From G963422565 sp963422565 (GTDB lineage: Bacteria; Pseudomonadota; Alphaproteobacteria; MPNO01), in assembly GCA_963422565.1 (NCBI GenBank), contig OY730228.1, positions 310,001 to 374,000 on the forward strand: 64,000 bases of DNA, read 5' to 3'. Below are positions 7,212-15,918 of this stretch, piece after piece; the first letter of the stretch is position 1; each line of letters begins with the position of its first letter. The notes under the pieces were generated by a model. The model did not search any database, was not told the DNA's origin, and worked only from the letters and a program-made list of their open reading frames with translations. The translations under genes and the position numbers were made by a program.

Positions 7212-9289
7212 CGGCCTTTGACGCGATCGAGGATCAGGCTGCCGAGGCGATCGACCGCGAAGTCGAAGCCGTCGGGCACGAAGGTCGTCGTCATGGCGCC
7301 CTCGATCACCGCCGGGCCGCTGCCCGCGAATCCGGCGGGCAACGCGTCCCGATCGAGGATCGGGACCGCGGCGAACCCGTCTCGCGACGGCAGATGGACG
7401 GATCGGCGTCCCTTGATGGGCGGACGGTCGGCGGCGACGGCGGGGCGGGCTGCCGGTTCGTCGATCAGGCCGAACGCACGCAACCGCAGGCTCACCAGCT
7501 CGGCCTCGGCCCCGGTTTCGTTCAGCGCGTAGCCGTACAGGAGTTCATGCGTGCGATGAAAGCGCCGCAAGATCTCTTCCCAAGCGCCGTCGCGCAAGGC
7601 GGTGCGGGGAACATCGTCGACAAGGACTTCGTGATACTGACCCGCATAGCGCATCTCGAAGCCGTGGGCGAAGCGGCGGCGCTCGACGGGGACGCCGGCG
7701 GCGGCGAGCTGCCGCGCGGCCGCGAATTCCATATCGGCTGCCAGGGATCGAATACGCGCGGCGTCCGCGACCGGCGGAGGGAAGGGGGACGCGCAGGAAC
7801 GGACATGGTCATGGCGCAGGTCGGCGCGCAGCATCCCCGCCGCGCAGAGCACCGACGCGTCCCGAGGCACCAGGATCCGCGTCATGCCCAGCTCTTCGGC
7901 GATCATCGCGGCGTGTACCGGCCCGGCGCCGCCGGCGCAGACCAGGGGGAACTCGCGCGGGTCATGGCCCCGTTCCACCGATACCGCGCGGATCGCCTCG
8001 GCCATGTTGACGTTCATCACCCGGTACATGCCGGCGGCGGCGGCCCGGACGCCGAGGCCGAGCGGCGCGGCGATGTGGTGCTCGATCGCCCGTTCCGCCG
8101 CCGATCTTTCGAGCGCGAGCCGTCCGCCGGCGAACGAGCCCGCCGCCAGATAGCCGAGGAGGAGGTCGGCGTCGGTGCAGGTCGGGCGGGTTCCTCCGAG
8201 GCCGTAGCAGGCGGGCCCGGGCCGGGCGCCAGCGCTGTCCGGACCCATGCGCAACAGCCCGCCGGCATCGATCCTGCCGATCGATCCGCCGCCGGCGCCG
8301 ATCGTCTTGATGTCCATCGCCGGCAGGGCCATGGCGAAGCGGTCGACCGTCCCGGATGTGGTGACCGAGGGCTTGCCGTCGCGGACCAGCGAGGCCTCGA
8401 AGCTGGTGCCACCCATGTCGATCGTGATAACGCTCCGTTCGCCGAGGGGAGCGAGGCAGCTCAAGCTGGCCGCCGGGGCCGCGGCCGGCCCGGACAGCAG
8501 CGTCGCCGCACCGCGCCGCGCGGCGGATGCCGGCGTGGTCACGCCGCCGTTGGACTGCATGATCAGGAGCGCCCCCGCGAAACCGGACTCGGCGAGGTGG
8601 CGGTCGAGGGCCGCGAGATAGCGGTCGAGCACCGGCCCCACCGCCGCGCTCAGAACCGTCGTCGACATGCGCTCGTAATAGCGAATCTCGGGCATGATCT
8701 CGCTCGAAACCGCGATATGGACGCCCGGCATGGACGATCGGAGCCGTGTGGCCGCACGGCTCTCATGGTCCGGATTGGCGTGGGCGTGCAACAGACAGAC
8801 CGCGACCGCATCGACGTTCGCGGCGGAGAACGCGGCGGCGGCGGCGTCAACATCGGCGAGCGAGAGCGGGGCGACCTCCCGGCCCGCATAATCGATTCGG
8901 CCGCGCACGGGACGGCGCAGATGCCGCGGAACGATCGGCGTCGGCGCGCGGTACTTGTTGTCGTAGAGCCGTTCGCGCATCCCCCGGCGCATCGCCAGCG
9001 TATCGCGAAACCCAGCGGTCGCGAGCAGGCCGGTCCGGGCCATCTTGCCGGTCAGGACGGCGTTCGTGGTCACCGTCGTACCGTGGACGATGCGGCTCAG
9101 CGCCCGCAAATAGGCCCCGGTCGCGAGACCTTCCGCCTCGGCGAGCTCCCCCAGACCGGCCATGACAGCCTCGGAGGGATCATGCGGGGTAGACGGGATT
9201 TTGAGGGTCCGGCCGCCCCCTTGCTCGTCGATCTGAACGAAGTCGGTGAACGTTCCGCCGACGTCGATACCGAGCGCATAACGGTTCAC
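7208..9289 (-). CDS. hyuA: Hydantoinase A / oxoprolinase family ATPase subunit
   Basis: 693 residues, the ASKHA-type ATPase partner of HyuB. The N-terminal phosphate loop GIDVGGTFTDF is at residues 7-17, HGTTVTTNA near 70, the second phosphate motif TIDMGGTSFEASL near 286, and the adenosine-side GAGGGSIGRID near 330. Length is normal for the family. The start is a GTG; no ATG lies nearer the conserved N-terminus. It heads the minus-strand operon hyuA-hyuB-acyl-CoA dehydrogenase and diverges from the gene at 9509 with a 219-bp space. The order A then B here is opposite to the second copy of this gene pair at 54.6-58.8 kb. Confidence 0.88.
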   Translation of the reverse strand: MNRYALGIDVGGTFTDFVQIDEQGGGRTLKIPSTPHDPSEAVMAGLGELAEAEGLATGAYLRALSRIVHGTTVTTNAVLTGKMARTGLLATAGFRDTLAMRRGMRERLYDNKYRAPTPIVPRHLRRPVRGRIDYAGREVAPLSLADVDAAAAAFSAANVDAVAVCLLHAHANPDHESRAATRLRSSMPGVHIAVSSEIMPEIRYYERMSTTVLSAAVGPVLDRYLAALDRHLAESGFAGALLIMQSNGGVTTPASAARRGAATLLSGPAAAPAASLSCLAPLGERSVITIDMGGTSFEASLVRDGKPSVTTSGTVDRFAMALPAMDIKTIGAGGGSIGRIDAGGLLRMGPDSAGARPGPACYGLGGTRPTCTDADLLLGYLAAGSFAGGRLALERSAAERAIEHHIAAPLGLGVRAAAAGMYRVMNVNMAEAIRAVSVERGHDPREFPLVCAGGAGPVHAAMIAEELGMTRILVPRDASVLCAAGMLRADLRHDHVRSCASPFPPPVADAARIRSLAADMEFAAARQLAAAGVPVERRRFAHGFEMRYAGQYHEVLVDDVPRTALRDGAWEEILRRFHRTHELLYGYALNETGAEAELVSLRLRAFGLIDEPAARPAVAADRPPIKGRRSVHLPSRDGFAAVPILDRDALPAGFAGSGPAVIEGAMTTTFVPDGFDFAVDRLGSLILDRVKGR

Positions 9290-9508
9290 ATCGTTCCCCG
9301 CCTCGGTTGCTTCGGAGCGCCCGGACGACTAACCCGGGGCGCTTTCCGCAGGCCTGCACGGCCCGGATTTCGGTGTCGGTGGCCGCTCATCGAGGGCCAT
9401 GCTAGACTCGGCCGCGTTGCCGAAGAAGGCCCGAGCGGAAGACGGAGCGCGGCGGGCCGGACGGAGATGCCGGACATGGCGCCATCGCCATGGCAGGAAG
9501 GAGGAGCG

Positions 9509-10240
9509 ATGGGCGCTTCAGAGCGAATCAACGCGATCAGAGAGACATGGCACACCAAGAACCACCCGTTCTTCCAAGCGATGGCGGACGGGCGGCTCGA
9601 CCTGCGCGCGCTCGGCGTCTACATGGCCAACCACTTCAAATTCGTCGAGATGGTCCAACCATCCTTCGGCCTCCTCTTCTACCGAGCGCCGGAGGATGTT
9701 CGAAAGTCTCTCGTCGAGAACCTGGCCGAGGAGCAGGGTCTTGCCGCGATACCGCGCGCGGGTCACGAACCGCATGATCACAACGAGTTGATCTTTCGCT
9801 TCTGCGCGGCGGCCGGCCTGTCGGAGGACGAGGTCCGCCGGACCCCGATGCCGCCGGCATGGTGGGCGCGGTCGCTGCATTACGTCCATTGTCTGCGCGA
9901 CGAGCCGCTGGGCGCAGCCCTCGCCATGCAGTCGACGCAGGAAGGCCAGCAGGTAGCTCTCAACACCGAGGTGACCATACCCGCCTTCCGGACGCATTAC
10001 GGCTTTTCGCCGGACGCGCCGGAAATCGCCTTTTTCGTCGAGCACGCCGAGGCTGATCTGGCGCATAGCGAGCGTCAGATGGCGCTGTGCGAGAAATATC
10101 TGTCCGGGCCCGACGACCTGCGGCGCGCGATCGAGGTCTGCGAGGAAGCCTGCCGGCTGCGCTGGGCGTCGATCACCGAGATATATCGCGAGCATCACCT
10201 CGAAGAGGGCGGGATTCTGCCGATCGGCGTCGCGGCCTGA
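9509..10240 (+). CDS. PqqC/TenA-like protein with heme-oxygenase fold
   Basis: A 243-residue all-helical protein resembling the TenA/PqqC/iron-containing redox enzyme group. Visible landmarks are HPFFQAMADGRLDLRAL near the N-terminus, FYRAPEDVRKSLVENLAEEQG, and a C-terminal HAEADLAHSERQM, which supply several conserved acidic and histidine ligands. Members act on thiamine breakdown products, PQQ biosynthesis intermediates or fatty/amino acid substrates using a di-iron site; which applies is unclear, and no thi or pqq genes are adjacent. A strong ribosome site, AAGGAGGAG, sits 5-6 bases before ATG 9509. The luciferase-like gene follows after 29 bp, so the two are probably co-transcribed. Confidence 0.75.
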   Translation: MGASERINAIRETWHTKNHPFFQAMADGRLDLRALGVYMANHFKFVEMVQPSFGLLFYRAPEDVRKSLVENLAEEQGLAAIPRAGHEPHDHNELIFRFCAAAGLSEDEVRRTPMPPAWWARSLHYVHCLRDEPLGAALAMQSTQEGQQVALNTEVTIPAFRTHYGFSPDAPEIAFFVEHAEADLAHSERQMALCEKYLSGPDDLRRAIEVCEEACRLRWASITEIYREHHLEEGGILPIGVAA

Positions 10241-10269
10241 GCGCCGTTTCCTCGCACCGGGGACGAGCC

Positions 10270-11325
10270 ATGGAATTCGGCGTCCAATTCTTCCCGTCCA
10301 TAGGGCCCGAGACCAAATCGGGCGCGCTCTATTTCAGCGAGTGCCTGTCGCTCTGCGACCTGATCGATCCGCTCGGTTACAGCCATGTACGGACGGTCGA
10401 GCATTATTTCCTGCCCTATGGCGGGTACAGCCCGGCCCCGTTCGTGTTTCTGAGCGCCGCCTGCCAGCGCAGCAGCAAGGCGCGAATGGTGACCGGAGCG
10501 GTACTGCCGGTCTTCAACAATCCTCTCAAGATCGCCGGCGAAGCAGGTATGCTGGATGCGATCTCGGGCGGACGCCTCGATCTCGGCATGGCGCGCGCGT
10601 TCCTGCCGCACGAGTTCGAGAAATTCGGCGTCAGCCTGGATGAGAGCGTCGCCCGCTTCGACGAGGGATCGGACCAGATCCGCCGGCTTCTCGAAGAGGA
10701 AAACGTGACCTGCGAAGGGCGCTTCCACAGCTTCAGAAACGTGACCTCGCTTCCGCGCCCGACCCAGAAGCCGCGCCCGCCGATCTGGACGGCGGCCACG
10801 AAGACGCCCGAGTCGTTCGTGAAGGCTGGCGAGCGGGGCGACTACGTCATGGCGATTCCCCTGGTCAGCGCACACATGGTCGAGCTCCTGGGGCTCTATC
10901 GCGAGGCGTGGCAGCGCGCCGGGCATCCGGGCGAGGGGCGCGTGATGCTCGCGTTTCACATGTTCTGTCATCCGGATCAGGCCGAGGCGGAGCGGATCGC
11001 GAAAGAACCGCTCAACCGTTACCTGAGGGCGATCGTCGATTCCGCCCGCCCCTGGATGGATGGCGTGACGAGCAGGGATTATCCGGGCTATGCCAAGGTT
11101 TACGCCGCGCTCGAGAAGGAGAGCTTCAAGAGCCAGGTCGAGTCCGGCGCCGCCTGGGTCGGGACTCCCGGCCGCGTGATCGAGCAGATCGAGACCTATC
11201 ACGAGGCCGTCCGTTTCGATGTCGCCTCGATGCAGATCAATTTCGGGCATATTCCATATGCGGCGGCCCAGCGGTCGATGCGTCTGTTCGGAGAACGGGT
11301 GATCCCGCATTTCGCGGGAGATTGA
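10270..11325 (+). CDS. LLM-class flavin-dependent oxidoreductase
   Basis: 351 residues of the bacterial luciferase-like monooxygenase superfamily. Typical segments are GVQFFPSIG at the N-terminus, RTVEHYFLPYGGYSPAP (active-site histidine region), the SGGRLDLGMARAFLPHEFE block, and PRPTQKPRPPIWTAATKTPESF near residue 165. Such proteins use reduced FMN or F420 and oxygen to oxidise small organic molecules. The C-terminal insert expected for F420-specific reductases is not evident, so FMN is more likely. Start ATG 10270 precedes the beta-strand 1 sequence directly. It follows the PqqC/TenA-like gene and is followed by a strong hairpin. Confidence 0.85.
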   Translation: MEFGVQFFPSIGPETKSGALYFSECLSLCDLIDPLGYSHVRTVEHYFLPYGGYSPAPFVFLSAACQRSSKARMVTGAVLPVFNNPLKIAGEAGMLDAISGGRLDLGMARAFLPHEFEKFGVSLDESVARFDEGSDQIRRLLEEENVTCEGRFHSFRNVTSLPRPTQKPRPPIWTAATKTPESFVKAGERGDYVMAIPLVSAHMVELLGLYREAWQRAGHPGEGRVMLAFHMFCHPDQAEAERIAKEPLNRYLRAIVDSARPWMDGVTSRDYPGYAKVYAALEKESFKSQVESGAAWVGTPGRVIEQIETYHEAVRFDVASMQINFGHIPYAAAQRSMRLFGERVIPHFAGD

Positions 11326-11326
11326 A

Positions 11327-11353
11327 GGCGGCCCGCACGGATCGCGGGCCGCC
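11327..11353 (+). terminator. Strong hairpin, likely transcription terminator
   Basis: A perfect 10-bp stem (GGCGGCCCGC, 11327-11336, with GCGGGCCGCC, 11344-11353) and a 7-base loop start one base after the TGA of the luciferase-like gene. There is no T-run, so it may be a Rho-assisted or T-less terminator, or an mRNA-stabilising structure. Confidence 0.5.
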
Positions 11354-11391
11354 GAAGCTTGCCGCCGCGAGTAGGAACGGAGACGGGGGTC

Positions 11392-12117
11392 TTGGCTGTC
11401 AGCAACGACGGTGAGGTCGTCATCGCACATAGTTCCGACATCCACGTCGATGACGGGTACACGGCGCGCGCGCATGGCGGCGACGGGACGCGCGGATTGC
11501 GCTGCGTGCTGGCGACGGCGCGGGAACGCGGCGCGGACGTCGTTCTGCTGGCCGGCGATGTGTTCGAGCATAATCGTCTTCCCGAGACCCTGCTCGGAGA
11601 GGCGGCCCGGCTGATGGAGGCTGCCGGGCTGCCGATCGTGATTCTTCCCGGCAACCACGACCCGTTGGTCGCGGGCTGCGCCTATGAGCGTGGCGGCATC
11701 GATCTGCTGGCGAACGTCGAGGTCCTCGGCATGGACGATGTCGCGGCCGTTTTCACTTATCTCGATCTCGAGATCTGGGGCCGTCCCCACCGGGACTATG
11801 GCGATATGGCGCCGCTGGCCGCGCCGCGCCAACGCTCGACACGCTGGCAGATCGCGATGGCTCACGGCCATTACCGGTCGGTCGACGAGGTCGGCGGTGT
11901 CCATCGCCCGTCCTGGCTGATTTCGGATAGCGAGATCGGGGCGACGGCGGCAGACTATGTGGCGCTGGGCCATTGGAATCGGGCGGTCCGGGTCGGCGAC
12001 GGAACGATACCCGCCTATTATTCGGGCTCGCCCGACCTCGCACGCACGGTGAACCTCGTTCGGCTGGGCGCCGGCGGTGGGGTCGCCGTGGAGCGCGCGA
12101 ACATCGTCTGGGATTGA
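11392..12117 (+). CDS. Calcineurin-like metallophosphoesterase
   Basis: About 241 residues with the metallophosphoesterase signature in order: SSDIHVDDG (D-x-H), LLAGDVFEHN (GDxxxxN), LPGNHDPL (GNHD), MAHGHYRS and ALGHWNRA. The layout recalls the SbcD/YfcE-type exonuclease and phosphodiesterase families, but it is shorter than SbcD and has no SbcC partner. The last motif is GHWN where many members have GHxH, a possible change in metal ligation. I use TTG 11392, which follows a purine-rich GGAACGGAGAC; an upstream TTG (11359) would add 11 residues within the hairpin region. Substrate unknown. Confidence 0.75.
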   Translation: MAVSNDGEVVIAHSSDIHVDDGYTARAHGGDGTRGLRCVLATARERGADVVLLAGDVFEHNRLPETLLGEAARLMEAAGLPIVILPGNHDPLVAGCAYERGGIDLLANVEVLGMDDVAAVFTYLDLEIWGRPHRDYGDMAPLAAPRQRSTRWQIAMAHGHYRSVDEVGGVHRPSWLISDSEIGATAADYVALGHWNRAVRVGDGTIPAYYSGSPDLARTVNLVRLGAGGGVAVERANIVWD

Positions 12118-12257
12118 GCCGGCACCGCCCCGACCGACCGCCGGGCCGGCCTCGGATCGGCTTCGCCCGCTGCGGCGACGGGGGCAGGGGCATGGATGTC
12201 GACTTGTTTTCGGGTTCCGGGTGTCGTGTCCGGTCATGGCGAGAGGATTCAGGGGGG

Positions 12258-12392
12258 ATGGACGAGGATCGGAACGTGCCGATGTGGTCTCTGCCGAACG
12301 ATGGCGTCGCCGGAGCTGTCGAACCCTGTCTCCGTCTCGCCGAGGCGATCGACGACCGGAACCGCTTCATCCGGATACGCCAAACGAATTGA
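12258..12392 (+). CDS. Putative small protein of 44 residues
   Basis: A short frame begins with ATG at 12258 after the purine run AGGGGGG and ends 5 bp before the molybdenum hydroxylase start. The product is acidic at first and has an amphipathic-looking segment CLRLAEAIDDRNRFIRI. I do not recognise a family. The ribosome site and tight spacing argue for expression with the downstream gene; the small size makes this uncertain. Confidence 0.35.
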   Translation: MDEDRNVPMWSLPNDGVAGAVEPCLRLAEAIDDRNRFIRIRQTN

Positions 12393-12397
12393 CGCTC

Positions 12398-14779
12398 ATG
12401 GGACAAGACGGTTTGTCGAAGGAGACGGCGGTCGGCCGTTCGCTGCCGCGGCGCGGCATCCGCCGCCTCGCCGCCGGCCGCGGGCGCTATACCGACGATA
12501 TCGTTCTGCCGCGAATGCTCCACGCCGCCTTTGTGCGGAGCCCGCACGCCCATGCCGGCATCGCCGGCATCGATACCGCCGCGGCATGCGAATGCCCGGG
12601 CATCGTGCGGGTGGTCACCGGCGCCGAGCTGATCGATGTCTGTGCGCCCCTGGTCTCCGTCCATGCGGCTCGGCCCGGCCACAAATCCGCGCCGCAGAGG
12701 GTTCTGGCGGTCGAAGCGGCCTATTGGCAGGGAGAGCCGGTGGCCGTGATAATCGCCGACAGCCGTGCGGCTGCCGAAGACGCCGCCGAGAGGGTCGAGG
12801 TCGCGTGGCGCCCGCGCCCGACCGTGCGCGACGCCGGCGCCGCGCTCGATCCGGCGAGTCCGGTCATTCACCCGGAGCTGGGGGACAATCTCGCCTACAG
12901 CCACGATATCCGGTCCGGCACGGCGGAGGCGGACCAGGGTGGTTCGCAGACGGTGCTCGTCCAGGACTTCACGTTCGGCCGCCACACCGCCGTGACGCTC
13001 GAAGCGCGGAGCGTGATCGCCGATTACCTGCCGGCGGACGGGACATTGACCGTCCATCAGTCCCACCAATCGCCCTATCAGATGCAGGAGGTCTATGCCC
13101 GCCTTCTCGGCATCGATGATCATCGGGTTCGCGTGATCACACCAGATGTCGGCGGAGGGTTCGGCCTCAAGATAAATGTTCATGCCGAAGACATTGCGAT
13201 CGTTGCGATTTCGAAGCTGATAGGTAGGCCGATAAAATACACGGCAGACCGACTTGACTCGTTCAGCGGCGATATCCACGCCCGCGACCACAGCGCGCGG
13301 GGGCGGATCGCCGTAACGCCGCGGGGAGACATCACCGCCCTGGAAATCGACGATCTCTCGGCGATCGGACCGTTTACCGCGCATATCCGGTTCGGCATCG
13401 CCGAGGGGATGATGGCCATCGTCAACGCGGGGGCACCCTACCGGTTCGCGGCGTATCGCGGCGGAATGCGCGCCGCCTATGTCAACAAGCCGATCGTCGG
13501 CATGTATCGCGGGGTCGGCGTGCCGATCGCCTGTGTCGTGACCGAGCAGTTGGTTGACAACGCGGCGCGGGCGGTCGGGATGGATCCCGTCGCCTTCCGC
13601 CGGCGCAATCTGCTCACGCCCGAGGAGCTGCCGCGCGTCACCCATGGCGGGGTCCGTCTCCCCAGGCTGTCGTTCCACGCCGCGCTCGACCGCCTCACCG
13701 AGATCATGGGCTATGACGGCCTGCGACGGGAGCAGGCGGCGGCCGCTTCGCGAGGGATTCTGCGCGGGATCGGCGTCGCAGCCTTCATCGAGCCGACCGC
13801 CTACGGGCCCGGCTATTACGGTCCGTCGGGGGCGGACATCTCCACCCAGGAAGGGGCGACCGTCAAGCTCGAACCGTCGGGCAAGGTGCGCTGCATCACC
13901 AGTCTCACCGATCAGGGCCAGGGAACGCTCGCCGCCGTCGCCCAGATCGTCGCCGACGAGCTCGGCCTCTCCGTCGCCGATATCGAGATCGTCTCCGGCG
14001 ACAGCGCCGTCACCCCCTATGGGGGAGGCGCTTGGGCGTCGCGCGGCATCGCCATGGGCGGAGAAGCGGCGCTCGCAGCGTCCTCGGCGTTGCGCGACAA
14101 CATCCTGAAGATCGCCGCGCCGATCCTCCAGGCGGAGCCGTCATCCCTCGGTCTGGCCGCGGGCGCGGTCGTTGGTCGCGCCGATGGAGCCCGACGAATG
14201 TCGATCGCGGAAGTCGCGCGCATCGGGCATTTCCGCCAGGACCTGCTGCCCGCCGGTGTCCAGCCCGAACTGGCGGCGACGCGCCATCACGTGCCGAACG
14301 AATCGCTCTACTATGTCGCCCACGGCGCCCAGGGCTGCCATGTCGAGATCGATCCGGAGACCGGCTGGATCAGCCTGCTGGGACATTGGGTCGTCGACGA
14401 GTGCGGCCGGATCGTCAACCCGCAGCTGGTCGACGAGCAGCTCCGCGGCGGGGTCGTCCAGGGCCTGGGCGCGGCGTTCCTCGAGGAATGCGTCTACGAT
14501 GGCGAGTGTCAGTTCCTGAACGGGACTCTCGCCGACTATCTCGTGCCGATGGCCGCCGAAATGCCCGAGATCGCGACCGGCCATATCGAGGGCCGGGAAG
14601 AGAGCACCGCGCTTGGCGCCAAGGGGGTCGGGGAGGCCGGGACGATCGGCGCCGTCGCGGCGGCCTGGCTTGCAGTCAACGACGGGCTGGCGCCGCTGGG
14701 CGCGGCGGCGGAGGTGCAGCCCTTCACGCCCGAGCGTATCCTCGCCGCGATTCACGCCTCGAGGGACCAGGGATCGTGA
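12398..14779 (+). CDS. Molybdenum hydroxylase large subunit (CoxL/XdhB-like), stand-alone
   Basis: 793 residues covering the full aldehyde oxidase/xanthine dehydrogenase a/b hammerhead and molybdopterin-binding domains. Hammerhead: RRGIRRLAAGRGRYTDDI and FVRSPHAHAGI. Mo-binding: DVGGGFGLK near residue 250, GMYRGVGVP near 367, GGGAWASRGIAMGGEA near 545, and the C-terminal GAKGVGEAGTIG, whose glutamate (about 745) is the catalytic base. GMYRGVGVP matches neither the form I CO dehydrogenase loop (AYxCSFR) nor the common AYRGAGRPE, so this is not a CO dehydrogenase and its substrate is unknown. The iron-sulfur and FAD subunits that normally accompany it are absent from both sides. Start ATG 12398 gives a normal N-terminus. 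Confidence 0.87.
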   Translation: MGQDGLSKETAVGRSLPRRGIRRLAAGRGRYTDDIVLPRMLHAAFVRSPHAHAGIAGIDTAAACECPGIVRVVTGAELIDVCAPLVSVHAARPGHKSAPQRVLAVEAAYWQGEPVAVIIADSRAAAEDAAERVEVAWRPRPTVRDAGAALDPASPVIHPELGDNLAYSHDIRSGTAEADQGGSQTVLVQDFTFGRHTAVTLEARSVIADYLPADGTLTVHQSHQSPYQMQEVYARLLGIDDHRVRVITPDVGGGFGLKINVHAEDIAIVAISKLIGRPIKYTADRLDSFSGDIHARDHSARGRIAVTPRGDITALEIDDLSAIGPFTAHIRFGIAEGMMAIVNAGAPYRFAAYRGGMRAAYVNKPIVGMYRGVGVPIACVVTEQLVDNAARAVGMDPVAFRRRNLLTPEELPRVTHGGVRLPRLSFHAALDRLTEIMGYDGLRREQAAAASRGILRGIGVAAFIEPTAYGPGYYGPSGADISTQEGATVKLEPSGKVRCITSLTDQGQGTLAAVAQIVADELGLSVADIEIVSGDSAVTPYGGGAWASRGIAMGGEAALAASSALRDNILKIAAPILQAEPSSLGLAAGAVVGRADGARRMSIAEVARIGHFRQDLLPAGVQPELAATRHHVPNESLYYVAHGAQGCHVEIDPETGWISLLGHWVVDECGRIVNPQLVDEQLRGGVVQGLGAAFLEECVYDGECQFLNGTLADYLVPMAAEMPEIATGHIEGREESTALGAKGVGEAGTIGAVAAAWLAVNDGLAPLGAAAEVQPFTPERILAAIHASRDQGS

Positions 14780-14804
14780 CCACCCGCGCCGCCGGAGCCG
14801 CGCC

Positions 14805-15818
14805 ATGACGGTCCTCGTGACCGGCGCCGCCGGCTTCATCGGCTTCCATGTCTGCAAGCGGCTGCTGGCGCGCGAAGAGACGGTGATGGGCCTCGATTCG
14901 CTCAACGCATATTACGATGTCGGTCTCAAGCGGGCGCGCCTGGCAATTCTCGAAAAGCATCGAGGGTTCGAATTTCGTCGACTGGATATCTCGGACAGGG
15001 ACTCCGCTGCGCGTTCTCTCGATGGGGTATCGAAGCTGGACAGGGTCGTTCACCTCGCCGCCCAGGCGGGCGTGCGCCATTCGATCGCGCACCCGTTCGA
15101 CTATGTCGACGCCAATCTGGCCGGTCATATGGTCGTGCTGGAGCTTTGCCGGCGTCTGCCCGATTTCCGCCATCTCGTCTATGCGAGCTCGAGCTCGGTA
15201 TATGGCGGCAACGCGAAGCTCCCGTTTTCGGTCGAGGACCGCACAGACACGCCGGTGTCGCTCTATGCGGCGACCAAGAAGGCGAACGAGCAAATGAGTC
15301 ATAGTTACAGTCATCTTTATGGGATTCCTCAGACAGGACTTCGGTTCTTCACGGTCTACGGCCCATGGGGACGACCCGACATGGCGCTCTATATGTTCGC
15401 CAGGGCGATCTTCGAAGGGAGGCTGATCGACGTCTTCAACAACGGGGAGATGAAGCGCGACTTCACCTATATCGAGGATGCGGTCTCCGCCGTGGTCGCG
15501 GCCCTGGACAGGCCGCCCGGCAGCGGGCGAGGGGCGCCGCATCGTCTCTACAATGTCGGCAACAAGCGCTCCGAGCCGCTGATGCGCTTGATCGGGGTGC
15601 TGGAGGCTTGCATCGGCAAGAAGGCGGAGATCCGTTTCCGCCCGATGCAGCAGGGCGATGTCGTGGAGACGTTCGCCGACATCGCCGCGACCTCCCGCGA
15701 TCTGGGATTTCGGCCCTCGACCCCGATCGATATCGGGATCCCCCGATTCGTCGAATGGTTTCGCGCCTATCACGGCTTCCCCGCCGGAAAGGGCGGCGCC
15801 GGCCGGACCGCGGCCTGA
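14805..15818 (+). CDS. NAD-dependent epimerase, probably UDP-glucuronate 4-epimerase
   Basis: 337 residues of the extended SDR family. GAAGFIG (residues 7-13) binds NAD; GLDSLNAYYDVGLKRARL is the signature stretch of UDP-glucuronate 4-epimerases (CapI/LpsL type); SSSSVYGGN and the catalytic YAATKKANE (Tyr about 153, Lys about 157) follow, then RFFTVYGPWGRPDMAL. Length is typical (about 335). It would convert UDP-glucuronate to UDP-galacturonate for capsule or LPS sugars in the cytoplasm. The gene starts 25 bp after the molybdenum hydroxylase and no other polysaccharide genes are near. A stretch near 15290-15345 is noticeably less GC-rich than the rest of the gene. Confidence 0.87.
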   Translation: MTVLVTGAAGFIGFHVCKRLLAREETVMGLDSLNAYYDVGLKRARLAILEKHRGFEFRRLDISDRDSAARSLDGVSKLDRVVHLAAQAGVRHSIAHPFDYVDANLAGHMVVLELCRRLPDFRHLVYASSSSVYGGNAKLPFSVEDRTDTPVSLYAATKKANEQMSHSYSHLYGIPQTGLRFFTVYGPWGRPDMALYMFARAIFEGRLIDVFNNGEMKRDFTYIEDAVSAVVAALDRPPGSGRGAPHRLYNVGNKRSEPLMRLIGVLEACIGKKAEIRFRPMQQGDVVETFADIAATSRDLGFRPSTPIDIGIPRFVEWFRAYHGFPAGKGGAGRTAA

Positions 15819-15918
15819 CCCGGCGGGCTGTACGCCGGGCAGGCGCGCATCTAGGATCTGCGCCGTCGGAACCGGCCGCGATCGGTGCGGTCGGGGTGTA
15901 TGTGAGCGGAGGCTGCCG

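Noticed and set aside
7394..9500. Long plus-strand open frame across hyuA and running into the PqqC/TenA-like gene
   Set aside because: It is an antisense shadow of hyuA; protein character appears only from ATG 9509 onward.
12398..14779. CO dehydrogenase large subunit CoxL
   Set aside because: The active-site loop reads GMYRGVGVP rather than AYxCSFR, and coxS and coxM are missing.
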